A DNA stretch of 64,000 nucleotides from Pachypanchax playfairii (lineage: Eukaryota > Chordata > Actinopteri > Cyprinodontiformes > Aplocheilidae). Numbering within the stretch: position 1 is the first letter of the stretch; every line of letters starts with the position of its first letter. Below, piece after piece: positions 32,787-44,499 of the stretch. Under the pieces are notes generated by a model. It did no database searches. It was given only the letters and a program-made list of their open reading frames with translations, and was not told where the DNA came from. A program made the position numbers and the translations under genes. Location: NCBI GenBank assembly GCA_006937955.1, contig SSNP01000051.1, positions 3,036,438 to 3,100,437 of the forward strand, written 5' to 3'.

Positions 32787-35700
32787 AAACCACTACTAGC
32801 AAATTAGCTTGCTAACTTTCACTTATTCTTACATCACCATTACTTAAGGGTGTATTCCCACTTTACAGGTTTCATACTGGGGGTGCTTTTGATTTTGAGA
32901 GTAAGACTACCAATGAGGAACAATAGGCCTATAGTAAATCAAAATAACTAATTTCTAGCACAACAAATTGAAGTTACTTTATTAATGCATGTTAGCCAGA
33001 AAAATCACTCACAAAGATGTTTATACGTATGTGTGGGTGAGCATTAACCAATACAGATGGTACATTTGGTAACAGTATCGGTATCAGTTCATTGAATGTG
33101 AATGTTTTTTGGATGAAAAACATAGCAAAACCTCTCAAGTGCACAGAAAAATGGCTTTTAATAAAGGCATGTTTTTTTCAATATTATTTCCAAAAAAGAC
33201 ACACATGACACTAGAAACTGATCATTTTTGGATTAATAGCTTGCATTCAAATATTAAAATGCAATTTGTGTATATATAAATTACCTCAAAAACTAGATCC
33301 AAACAAAACACCTGACATTTATTAAACTAAAAATACTTCCTAAAATAGACAGCATGGTACAGAAAGTGTGAGGTATCTTTACCTGCTTTGAAGCCTCTGG
33401 AAGGTGTTTTTCCAACTGAGCCGTCTCAACTTGGACGGCTGAAGTGGGAATGGACGGGGCAGGCAGTGTGTGTCGCTCACAGTGACACTTTGTTTCACAC
33501 ACAAACACACAGTGAAGAGGCAAGCCAGGTGAAGTCACACTTGATGGATGTCAGTACACTGTAAGGTGTTGGGGTCTGTTGAGCTGCACTTTCAGAACAA
33601 GAACTGACAAGAAGGCTGTTTGTGACTGAACTGACTTTTACTTTGAAAACTCAAAGTGACTGTGTGATTACACATTTTTACCTTTTTGTGTTTTGTTAAG
33701 ATGCAAAAGGCACAAATGTGTGTTTTTCATTTTTGAGTTATGTTTACAGGATATCAAACTCTAATCCCTAAGACCTGTATCTCACTGAGCTACAATTAAA
33801 TGTGAATGTCCTTCATGAGAGAGTTTCCAAAATGTCTTGTAACATTCTCGAGGTTTCTCACTTTCTATGTGGAATGCTTCTACAACTGTTTGTATTCAAG
33901 AGGTATTAATTGTATTAAAAATATTAAAAAGTGCTGTGGTTCAGCAGAATATTGATTTCTTCTACAAAAATTTCTGATTCAGCACATAGATCGTCAAAAT
34001 CTCCAGTAAATTTGTGTTTGATTTGTTTGAATGTACAATACTTTGCTGAAATGAGCAATGGATGCTAGCTTGTTTCTTCTGTCTGGTGCCATTTTCTTTG
34101 ACTTTATGTGGTCATTTCATGTATTGTGGAAGGTTAAGTTAATCCTGTGATGACTTTACTCAAACCAAATCTATAGCATAGCATAATGTCATCAAATTAA
34201 TGAGATTCCATGTTTTACATTGGATTCCATTTGATTGAGATTGTGGAAATCATAATGCTAATAATATTACATTATTATAATGTTTTTTTCTTTCTGATTT
34301 AGATAATACAGGATTTTATTAACAAACGCACTACAAAATGCACCATTTCCATCATTTTAAGTCTTTCAGACTCGTTGATTCAGATACACCTGTATCAAGT
34401 TTAGACTGGGACATTTTGAGTCACCATCAAGATTCTTTGAAAATCCAGAACAGATTTAATGACCATTTTTATAATTCAGAAATCATAACTAGCTACTTTT
34501 TAACAAAATGCCGTCTGGTCTCGATGTATTTTTCTGTTTTATATACAATTACATGACATTTAAATTCATATTTGATGGTCTCAATTGGTTGTTTCAGTCG
34601 CTGCATTTACTAACCACATATTGGTCATTCTATAACATGATGCTTTGTGAAACAGCACTTCGTATTTTACTGTGCATCTATAATTCATGCCTGTATAACA
34701 TCCACTGATTACCCCTGACAACTGAGCTGTCTAATAGCTTAATACATTAGCTGGCTGTAAGGATGGGAATATAGAGACATCCAGAAATAGATACAGTTGT
34801 GAAAGGCCGATAAAAACCCTCAGCAGTTGTTCCATCAGACATGCATTGTTTAGATGCTGAAGTAATAAGTGAATATCAAGCTGCTATGATCTAAAACAGC
34901 TGTTTGTAGCAGAGCTGAATGTGTAAATGCTTGTAAATTGCTGCAGTTGTTTATTTATATACATAAAAAAATGATGTTAGTACCACTATTGTTTGTGGGC
35001 GAGGTATGTTTTCTAATCTTGTTTCTCTGAGTCATTGCCAAATAATCAGTGCACGAGGCTTGACGACAGGGGAAACATTGCCTTCCTCTGTCACCTGTTT
35101 TCTGAGATAACCAAATAACATCAAACTCTGTTGCGTTGACAGCGCAGGCATTTAAAAATAAAAGCTGTTTTAGAGAGGGTTGATGAGAAATAGTGGTTGA
35201 AACCATTTATCTATCGTGATTAGTCGTGCATGTAAACGTAATTATCATACTTCCAAAGGCTTAAACTGATGTTTAGTTTTTGTTTTTTAAATTTCAGCTC
35301 ACGTAAAAACAAGAAGCAGTAGTATGACAAACTTTTAGCAAAGAAGAATTCATGAAACCATGAATTTATAGCTCCTTTTATTCAAGTGGAGTGAGAGACA
35401 GTTTGTTTTGGCTATCTAAATACAGACTTGAGTAGTTAACCTTTTCTTTGCTCTTGTCTTTTCTCAGTTGTTTGGAAATCGTGTCATATTTTCTCACGCT
35501 CATTTTCAACTCAGAATGAACCATGTACTTTCACTCTTGGTCTACTTTAATGTGCATTGTTCCCTTTATGTGAGCTTGTGTGTGTGGTTGCAAGAAAAAA
35601 CACTTCTTTAGCACAAATGTTGTTGTTTGCAGCACAAATACATTATTAATGTTTGAAGGCTCTTACGACTGGACCTATTAGATCCCCTTATGCCACTTTT

Positions 35701-35890
35701 GTGTTCCTCCCATTGTGAGAGCTGCTTCCCCGAAGCAGGAACTAAAAAAACAAAAGAGGCTGTAAAAGCAGTTATAAAAACTGAATGACTAAAGTCATGA
35801 AACTAAAAACAAAAAAATTTAAAAGACCTGACTTAAATTATTATTTCACTTATACATTAAAGTATTTACAGGACTATAACAAATAAATAA
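32787..35890. other. Intergenic, 3.1 kb, no gene recognised
   Basis: AT-rich DNA without a recognisable gene. A sequence around 33478-33512 is CA-rich. No complete repeat seen. Confidence 0.45.
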
Positions 35891-35892
35891 AG

Positions 35893-36212
35893 GGTAAATG
35901 GCTGTATTTGTATTATGCTTTTTAAGTCAAACAAAACAAAGTGCTTCACATTACAATTTATCGTTCACCCAGTTACACACACTCACATGTTTGGTGGTGA
36001 TAAACTGCACAGATGTTGTAGCTACAGCTGCCCTGGGACACACTGATAGATGTGAGGCTGCCAAGCGCCTCTGACCACCACTAAACAGGCAGAGCGGGTG
36101 AAGTGTCTTGCCCAATGACACAACAGCAAAGCGATCTGTTTCGAACAGAGCAGGGATTCAAACTAGTGACCCTCCAGTTACCGGACAACCTGCTCTACCC
36201 CCTGAACTACTG
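35893..36212 (-). repeat. tRNA-derived SINE with LINE-like tail
   Basis: On the minus strand the copy begins near 36212 with GCAGTAGTTCAGGGGGTAGA (A-box region). The B box AGTTTGAATCC is the complement of 36154-36164, and GGGCAAGACACTTCACCCGC follows. It ends with a tail including ACAAATACAGCCATTTACCC near 35895. Head, body and tail order match a common teleost SINE. Pol III promoter boxes are recognisable but mutated. Confidence 0.7.
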
Positions 36213-37032
36213 CAAACCTGTTCCACCCCCTACAGTTTGTCATTCCATCTAAAACCTTGTGGTGTTCAACACAAGGTAGTACTTCAGTTTGTTTTGGATA
36301 ACAAAAGCAGGTGGGATACATCCAAACCTCTTGAGGAACTCTTGCATACATGGAAGACTTGGCAAGAAGAGCTGGAAAAAACATCCTTGCCCCTGTGCTA
36401 CACATAAGCAAAGTTACATAAGCCCCAAAATGAAAGAGACATCCATATTTTTTGTGATAAATCTGAGCTGATGTATAGATCTGTAGAAGAGGTCAAAAGA
36501 GTTTTTCACTGGCCGATACTGACCTTTAAAAATCCGGACAGCTGATATAACACACCAATTACTTTTTGTATTAGATGTTTTACTTTCCATCTGACAAAAA
36601 TGTAACATCATTGCTTAATATGAATGAATATGGATAGGTTTATAGGTAACTTAATGGAACTTCAAAACTGAATAAAAACATGATTTGAGTTTAACAGCTG
36701 CTGCATCTTATCCTGCAAATATCAGCCATGCAACAGACATGGCTTTGTGTGTGTGTATAATTTGTATTTATTTGTTTTTTAAGTGGAATGTATTAGACAA
36801 TTCATTGGTCAGATCAATGTACTCAGTATTGAGCCTGTTGCTATTTACAAACAGAGAGGAGAATATACATTATGTCAATGAGCTTCAAATAATATGGATT
36901 ATTTGTGTTTTAAAAGGAGAACCCTGTTCTTTTGTTTGGGGCTCTTATTGTGAAGGTCACTTTAAAAAGAAGTTAGTTTTCATTTTGCTGTACTTGTTGC
37001 TGTCAGTACAACAAAGACTTGGAAGTCTGACT
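36213..37032. other. Intergenic, no gene recognised
   Basis: The 166-aa frame that starts at 36685 has no motif, and its end overlaps the LINE-derived repeat, so it is not called as a gene. Confidence 0.45.
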
Positions 37033-37306
37033 CCACCCATCCATCTTCTTCTGCTTATCCTAGTTGGGTTGCTGGGGCAACAGGTTCAGGAGAGAAACCC
37101 AGACGTACTTCACTCCGGTGGCACTCTCCAGCTCCTCCTGAGGGATCCTCAGACATTCGTAGTTGAGAGGGGATCCTTCCAGTAGGTTCTGGGTCTGATC
37201 AGGAGTCTTCTCCCGGTAGGACGTGGTCATAAAACATCTATAGGTAGCAACCAGGAGGCATCCTGATTATATGCCTAAATCAGCAGCTCTAGTACTTCAA
37301 ACTCCC
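37033..37306 (-). repeat. LINE-derived repeat, 3' part
   Basis: CCATCCATCTTCTTCTGCTT on the plus strand is the complement of the 3' end of a very common fish repeat; GGAGGCATCCTGATTATATG and GCAGCTCTAGTACTTCAAAC follow in the expected order. The sequence breaks off at 37306 and resumes at 38424. Confidence 0.6.
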
Positions 37307-37310
37307 TTAA

Positions 37311-38419
37311 AGATGGTAAAGAGAATTTTGTAGCAAATTTAGATGTCAAAATAACTTTAAAATCATTTTATCAACTTGTAGTGGTCTTATACTTATGGTG
37401 TCCAAAAGAAATAGTTATAATATTCATAAATCATAGACCTGGTGGGTCTTGAAATAAAATAGCCAATAGATAACAAACCCGTTTCGTTATCTATTGGCTA
37501 CTAGATTGTCAATCATATTTCTGTACGTACTACGTAGTTTGCTTAGGCCTCAGTACTTCTTCGCGTGGAACTGCTGTAAAGCGGAGCGGAACCGAGACCG
37601 CTTCCTTTCGGTGCTCTTTTTAACCTATATGATGTAGTTCATGCCAGACATAGATCTGTTAAGTTATCATTTTGGCATCTGGTTTATTTTTTGCGTGAGC
37701 GTTCCGCGCCATGGAAATAACACCAAGACACACGAGACAATCCGGTCAAAAATAATAGCAATTCTTCAAACTAAAATACCGCAATTGACAAATGCGATCA
37801 TAATTGTGTATCTAAACAGATGATAGAGATGCAAAAAAAAACACAACACACCCACACAGTTCAACTGAGTGTGCTGACTACGTTGAGGGGGGTGGGGTTT
37901 TTGGGTGTCTAAACAAACGAAAGAGTAAGAGAAAGAGTTGAAGACAAGATGAACGACGTCAAATTAAAAGCAGGAGTAACTAAAACAAGCGCTCTTCAAT
38001 TGTCTTTTTATGTTATTTACTTACCCATGGTGAAAAAATAAGCAGATGAGCAGAAACTCTTGTGAATCAGCGTAGAGAAAGACGCATCTGACATGAACAG
38101 GGGCTGAGCAGTTTGCAGCATCAGGCTTCAGTGATCTAGCTAGCATTTCAGCACTAGTAGCACTTGTACTGAGTAACAATAAACAGCCTTTTACCATTGA
38201 TGACTCCGAGATGTTTGAAGAAACAAAGTTGTAGTAGTTCCACAAAAAACTCCATCAATGCCGATAGTAAACAAAACTACGCAATTCACGATTCACAAAG
38301 GCGTTTCTTCCATTGAGGGAAAAGGAAGAAGAGGGAGGGAGAGGGGGCTACTACGCATGCGCACTAGTTGAAAACGGCCATTGAGCTTCTCATTCAGAGC
38401 AGAATCGTATGTAATGCCT
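37311..38419. mobile_element. About 1.1-kb insertion splitting the LINE-derived repeat
   Basis: TTAA at 37307-37310 marks the left junction. At the right junction, 38420-38423 reads TTAG, a possible mutated TTAA. The interior is richer in CpG than its surroundings (for example GCGTGAGCGTTCCGCGCC at about 37694) and contains a strong hairpin at 37460-37500. The TIR is at best weak (TTAAAGATGG against CTAAAGGCAT). A TTAA-type DNA transposon is the likely origin; that is inference. Confidence 0.4.
37460..37500. repeat. Perfect 15-bp inverted repeat, 11-nt loop
   Basis: TAGCCAATAGATAAC (37460-37474) and GTTATCTATTGGCTA (37486-37500) are exact complements. The loop AAACCCGTTTC also contains a short AAAC/GTTT pairing. 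Confidence 0.9.
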
Positions 38420-38423
38420 TTAG

Positions 38424-38570
38424 GATGACAGAGCTTCTCTAAGGCTGAGACTGTCCACCCTACAGAGGAAGCTCATGTCAGTCCACAGGCTTGTTATTTT
38501 GGTCATGATCCAGATCCTATGACCATAGGTGAGAGTTAGACTTAGCATTAAACTGATAAAAGCACCTTAT
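38424..38570 (-). repeat. LINE-derived repeat, continuation
   Basis: GATGACAGAGCTTCTCTAAG, CCACCCTACAGAGGAAGCTC and CCTATGACCATAGGTGAGAG continue the same repeat that stops at 37306, in the same strand and order. Confidence 0.55.
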
Positions 38571-40974
38571 TTGTAAAACCACAGCCGGATAAAAGGTTAG
38601 GTAACATTAGCTATAACATAGGAAGTAGTTGTAGATGACTCATTAGCTTTACATTTTCCTCATCATATAGACTCTGTTTCTATGTGTTGTGCAGTTTGAG
38701 AGACCATCATAAAAAAGTTTCCCTTAAGAACTTAAAGTACAGCCACTTCAGACCCTAAAAGCTTTTAAATTCTCATTGCCGTCTCCTTGCATCTGGGACA
38801 CTGCAGCTGTTGGACAATTAAAACCAAATAAGGTAATACTTTGACATTGGGTATTTTGTTTCTTATTTTTGTTTATTAGCAGTGGTGCTTTTGTCCAGTG
38901 GTTTCTCATAAAAATATGGCCCTCCAGCTCTTTTACTGCAGTCCTGTTTCCTAGAACATAAAAACTGTGGACCGAAACATTTCTCAGAACTGTCTAAATA
39001 CACTTTTATGTCGAGGCATGTTTTTGTGATCTCACTGTGGAGTTCATGTGTGAAATCATACAACACCAGAAAAAAGAGAGAAAATAGGTATGAGCCCAGC
39101 ATACAGTGTTAACTCTGGGGAAATGGAAAGAGGTGAAGTGTTGTTTAAGGTGACATGAGATACTCTAATGTGGGACCTGTATGTGTGTGTTGGTGGTGGT
39201 AGTGGTGGGGCGTGTTAAAAAAAAGTGTGATGAAATTGCCTTAAGGCAAGGAATTACACCCTTGGGTTTAGTGTCATATTCTGTGCACTGCTTCAAACTG
39301 GGGTTGTATGGAAGGTTTCATCATGCAGACGAAGTCAAGATCTCGGCACGACTTTAACTTCTGACTTTGAGGGCAGAGCTTTTTTTTATGCCTAACCTGC
39401 ACTTTCTTGCTCATGTAGACAGCTTGTGACAAATGTTTCATTGCAAAAATAAAAAAGGAGAAATTCTTCTGTAAAAAGAAAAAAAAGAAAATTTGTCTTC
39501 AGTTGTGAGTTGAGAGTAAAATCGATTTAGGGTTCATGAGTGTACGCCTTTTGTTGCGACAGGAAGTTGGCTCGATTTCTAAAAATTCAGAAGTCGATTC
39601 TTTTGGTATCAAGGAGGCCTGTTGTTTGGAGCTGCTGACGGAGAACTTGTGTTGGTTGAACTCGGCCCTGTTGTCAGATTGTTTCTCAGGTGATGGATGG
39701 GATCTGGCACAGCTTGGAACTGACATTCAAAGTCTGATACAGTTGGTGGAGAGATGCTTCCACTGGAGTATAAATCACAACTGCTGCTGAGAGACACAGC
39801 TAAGGCCATTCAGAGGGCCATCGCAGAGGCAAATAAGACAGTGTGCCAGTAAAGATAGAAAGGCATTTTGCAAACATAAAATTGCCTTCATAAATGAGCA
39901 AAAAGGCTTTCTAACTATTTTCTAAGCTGTAGAAAGATGTTGAATACCATTTTGGATTAACACAGTTGGGACTGTAGAAGGTAAAGTCTGTACTATCTAA
40001 CCAGGACAGGCATGGGAGTGTTCTGTAACATTTCAAATGTATATTTAAAATGATGGGGGTTTAAAAAAACAAATCTAAAACATTCCGTCCAGCATGGATC
40101 AAGTTGAGCTAAACTTTTCAGGCTTTTATGGTGGTAAAAATAAATCAAATCATGTAATAGAGAATCAGGGTATTATTATGGCCTTGTACAAGTTGAGGAA
40201 CTATATTTTGTTACCACCAGTTTCTTGTTCTGGTGCTGTGCACACAGAGTTGCAAAAAAAAAAACTTCAACAATGATAACTGAAGGAAATGATTGGCAGA
40301 GTTTTTTGGATGAAGGGTGAAGGATGAAGTATCCCTTAATAGCTCATTATTTTAAAGTTACATTCTACTCAAAATATGTCAAACTATATAATCTTCACAA
40401 CAGAAGTCTAGTGCCTAAAGTGTTAAAATGTGAGCTACATGACAACATTTTGTGCCTGTTCTTGCAGTGAGACAGTTTTGGCCTTTTTTTCAGATTGTCT
40501 ACACGTGTGGTAGGAATTATTCAAAAACTAATGGACCACTGAAAAGCTTTGATGCAGAGGTAAAGTACTGCATGGCATAAAAAGCAGCAAATGCCAAATA
40601 AGTGGTCTGTTGTGGCCTGGGTCAAAAACAAATATCAGCTCAATCCTTAACAGAAAAATCCATTATTGGTCAAGAGAACTATGTCCTAGCACTTGTAAGG
40701 TCTCAAGCCACTTTGCCATACTTTCCATGGCTTAGTGGCTTGACACCCCCACTGGTGCACATTGGGATATTAGCAGAGGCTAAGAGGTTATTATTTGCCA
40801 GTGAGAGCTCATTGAGAGCTGCCAGACTACAATGTAGGAGCCGGGTCCCTGCTGAATATTTTTTTTCACTCTGAGTCAACTCACTCGCGCTCTACTCTTT
40901 TCGTTTACTCCCCTCCCTTGAATATGACACACTTTCTCATCACCAAAATGTCAGCAGCGTCTCGGGAGGAACAC
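38571..40974. other. Intergenic, no gene recognised
   Basis: A short coding-like stretch at about 39754-39851 (MLPLEYKSQLLLRDTAKAIQ and 12 further residues, then a stop) has no family that I recognise and no splice evidence. The remainder is AT-rich. Confidence 0.4.
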
Positions 40975-41001
40975 AAGAAGAAGAAGAAGAAGAAGAAGAA
41001 G
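40975..41001 (+). repeat. (AAG)9 microsatellite
   Basis: Nine uninterrupted AAG units inside a purine-rich stretch. Confidence 0.95.
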
Positions 41002-42194
41002 TGGAAGAGGAAGGCGCTCGTTTCTTTTCCCCTCCTATAGATTAGTTTGGTTAAGTTCAGCTCGTCTCAAAGGCAGGCCTGCTCAGACAAAGGGTCCAGG
41101 GGGAGTAAAAGGGCTAAGAGATGAAGCGAGAAAGACAGAAAGCAAAAGAAAAGGGCTGATGAGAGTGGTGTTGCAGAAAAACAGAATGAGCAAATAGCCC
41201 AAACGGAGCGGGCCAAGGGAGTCCAGTGTGCGCTTGAAGGAGTTTGCTAATAGGTCATTGTTTTCCATTGCTAAAATGAAAGCAGCTCGTGTAAGTAGAG
41301 AATGTCAAGCCCACTTGTTCGGTCTGGGTATCCATATGGGCAAGAATTAAGATGTTAACTTCAGCCAGAGCGTGCAGAGCTATTGAAATACCCCTACACA
41401 ATGCACTAAGATCCTTGTTACACAGCTAACTCTGGGTAGTCACATGTGCATGTATACACACACATACAGTTGGGGTGCCAATGTAAGTCGGAGTGTTCTC
41501 TCAGCTTAAATGGTGTCAGCGATGGCTCCCACAGTGAGACACCAATCTGGTGGCGCTCATCATCTGGTGGTCCCATCTGTCAGCCCAAGTATGCCTCAAT
41601 GAGACAACGTGGAGTGTGTGTGGCTACCGAGGCAACACATGATTCTGTATTGTACACATGTTGTGTCTACACGGGTTACAATAAACCAAGAATGAGAAAT
41701 TATTGAATGTGGCAAAATCCAGAGGGAGTCAGCGTCTGTTTGTTTGTCTGTCTGTCGCTACTCTCCCATTTGGTCAAAGCAGGCAGATCTGATATATAAT
41801 TCAGTACTTTATATAATGCTGCCTGTCCCAGTTTAGAGGAATAAATACTGATCACCCTTTAATTCTTTAAAAGAAACATGCTCATGCCTCTAACATACAC
41901 AGTGTGATGCACAAAAGTGAACAAACTCACTCAAAATGAAGGAGACTGGAGAAAATCCCACAAATGGACTTCATCTGTCGTCGATCGAGTGATTGTTGAG
42001 ATGGGCTAAGAAAATTGAGGTGTTGAGTTTAAATAGAAAGATGAGACAGCACAAAAACACAAAAGATGGAGAAACACAAACTAGAGTATGAAAAAAAAAA
42101 GTTCCAGGAAATTTGGGGGACTTTAAAAGTAAAAACAGAGACTGTTTCTTAAGGATGGGTGAATCATCTTCTGTCTCCATTGTTTAAAAATAAG
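41002..42194. other. Intergenic, no gene recognised
   Basis: Purine-rich around 41090-41160. No gene or repeat recognised. Confidence 0.45.
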
Positions 42195-42435
42195 GCCACA
42201 ATAAACTTTAAACAATTTAAATCGTCTGGGTTTTGTTTAGGACATGGGGAAGTAAAATCAGACAGAAATAAACAATTATCTAGAGGGACTAAGGGCCTGG
42301 AAGCGTAATCCCAGTCACCCCAAATAAATTCTGTGGTCAAATAATTTAGCATACCAGATCTCTTAGGATAGAAACCCAGGATGTGAAATAAGACCATACA
42401 GACTGTTCTCAGTCCCAGCTCCAAAAGCCAATTAA
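42195..42435. other. Possible conserved noncoding element
   Basis: A balanced, non-repetitive block containing GGCCTGGAAGCGTAATCCCA (about 42294-42313) and TCAAATAATTTAGCATACCA (about 42337-42356), with no coding frame of interest. Only the texture suggests regulatory DNA. Confidence 0.22.
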
Positions 42436-42701
42436 GTTTTTCTGTCTATCATAACACACCAAGTTGTAGCACCATCAATGTGTCTTCAAGAATTTTTTTG
42501 TTTTTTTTTTCTTAATTTTTCCTCAGATTTCTACTAGAATTTGTGCACGTTAGATCTGAAATCTGGCAGATTCCATCACAACCTGAAAGCTTTTAAGTAT
42601 TAGGATTCACACTTGGCAATAAAATCCATCTTGAAAGATCTGCTGTCTGTTAACAGCCTTAAACATAAATAAAACCCAGCAATGTCACACACAGCAGCCT
42701 G
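42436..42701. other. Short intergenic spacer
   Basis: Nothing recognised except a T tract at about 42497-42511. Confidence 0.45.
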
Positions 42702-42817
42702 TCACATGTGCAGAAGGAATGGGTTGCCCATCTTGACAGGTAACATATTTCTACAGAACACGGCTTCCAACAATGGCCGTCTGAGATGCGGCTGTGGAAA
42801 AGTTATTTAGTATTGCT
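42702..42817 (+). repeat. Right-end fragment of a TTAA-type MITE
   Basis: Second copy of the fragment at 23122-23237 (CACATGTGCAGAAGGAAT through AAAGTTATTTAGTATTGCT), again ending at TTAA (42818-42821). The left end is missing. Confidence 0.55.
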
Positions 42818-42880
42818 TTAAAATAAAACACTGGTTGGCTTGATGCTTGTTATAAATGATTAGTTAAATTTGCATCTTAA

Positions 42881-43472
42881 AGAGGCCCTTTCATTAAAAA
42901 CAGTTTTTCTGAGGTTTCTGTTGAATATTTTAGCTCCACAGGTGTTCTTACCTTCATAGTGGGTGTAAAAACAGGTCAATAACTTCTCTTTCAGTTTTAA
43001 TCTCTCAAACTACGCAGGTGGTGATAAAACCCGAGTTCTCCCGAGTCCGAACGGCCTGTATCAGTTTCGTCACAACTCCTTTGTTCGTTAGTTTTCATCA
43101 GCTCCTGCAGTTGTAACTACGCCTAGCATGCTGCTGGCTAAAAGCTGTAGCATAACATAGCAAACAGAAAGACATGACGTCTGACGTTGCCATGCACAGC
43201 GGGGCAGGAAACAGTATTCTTTGCTCTCATAGGCTAGTTTGTTAGCCAATCAGAGTCCAGCAAATTCAAACAATGAATATGAACGAGCTGGTGACGAAGC
43301 AGCCAAAGCAGCCTGACGGAAGGAGCCGGATCCACCCAATTTTAACGCAGACAGATTTAAAGGTCTGTTAATCAGTGTTTCCGGACATTTTTTAGATATA
43401 AAATGTTTCATATTACTTGTTAATACTTAAGAAATAACCACAAAGTCCTGAAATGTGTATGAAGTGGCCTTT
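42881..43472. mobile_element. TTAA-flanked MITE family A, copy 1, 592 bp
   Basis: TTAA at 42877-42880 and 43473-43476. Imperfect TIRs are AGAGGCCCTTTCAT and its counterpart ATGAAGTGGCCTTT. It is about as long as the copy at 56816-57410 and in the same orientation. No coding capacity; contains ACCCGAGTTCTCCCGAGTCC and several CpG-containing blocks. Non-autonomous, probable piggyBac or Kolobok type. Confidence 0.75.
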
Positions 43473-43476
43473 TTAA

Positions 43477-44372
43477 TGCTGTTCCAATTATTGATCTGTG
43501 ATTTCGTATTTTGATCAAAAGTGATTGTTTATTTGTCTTACATGTGCACTATCCAGTGCTAAAAACAAAGCTTGCACAACACCTGGTCTGAACATAGTAG
43601 TTTTACCATGTCTGTAATTTGTCTATAATATAGTTAATACGGGACCATTATCTCAACCGTAGCTCTATCTAATGCTGCTAATTATCTCAAAGTATCAATT
43701 ATTTTCAAATTAAGGATAATTACACATTTTTCTTAGTAATATAACACCTTCAATTTTTGAATATAATTACTTCTTAACTGGAGGATTGTGACTTGTTTGC
43801 ATCTGTGTGTCTGTATGTGAGAGAGAGCGAGAGAGAGACAGAAAGAGAGTTTGAGTCAATGACTCGTTATCCTGCAGATGTGGGAAAAAAAAGATTTATG
43901 ATTTTAAAGAGAAGAAGTCTTTCTGTGAATCAAAGGGCTAAAATAAATCTGTAATCTAGAATGCTCAGTTTAATTAAAGTTAATTTGGGAATAAAATAAC
44001 TATTGATGAGTGTTTTGAAGCTGCTGACAAACATATTCCAGGCTTGTTTCCAAGGTAACACGTTTACAAGTTACTGACACTTCCTCTTTACCTCAGACTG
44101 GCTTCTGCTGAATCAGAGACAAATTAGAATTTAGTGCCATTGTATCAGCAGAAAGATGGGAAAAAATAGAAGCATAATAAATTTTGAATTCATAAGAATT
44201 GATTGTTACAGTTATTAATCTGTTCCGCATTTAAAAAAAATAAAAAACTCGCTGGTTTGATTGGTTTGTTTCTGTTTAACAGAGTACCACAAGCCTTTTT
44301 GGTTGTGTTACAGCAACTTGTTGAAATTAGGTAGGACTGCTGTACATCCATCCATTATTACATCCATTATTT
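43477..44372. other. Intergenic with a GA-rich tract
   Basis: GA-rich stretch at about 43818-43850 (GAGAGAGAGCGAGAGAGAGA). No gene recognised. Confidence 0.5.
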
Positions 44373-44499
44373 TTCTGTTGAATATTTTAGCTCCACAGGT
44401 GTTCTTACCTTCTTAGTGGGTGTGAAAACAGGTCAATAACTTTTCTTTCAGTTTTAATTTGTCAAACTATACTGGTGGCGATAACACCCGAGTTCTCCC
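44373..44499. repeat. MITE family A fragment
   Basis: The block from TTCTGTTGAATATTTTAGCT to CCCGAGTTCTCCC matches the left third of the copies at 42881 and 56816 in the same orientation. Both ends are missing. Confidence 0.7.

Noticed and set aside
36685..37185. 166-aa open frame, one of the longest non-transposon frames
   Set aside because: Its last third is the LINE-derived repeat and the first part has low-complexity hydrophobic content without a recognisable domain.
39754..39851. Coding-like stretch ending KAIQRAIAEANKTVCQ
   Set aside because: It looks coding by eye, but I recognise no family and there is a stop just upstream in frame, so no gene is called.
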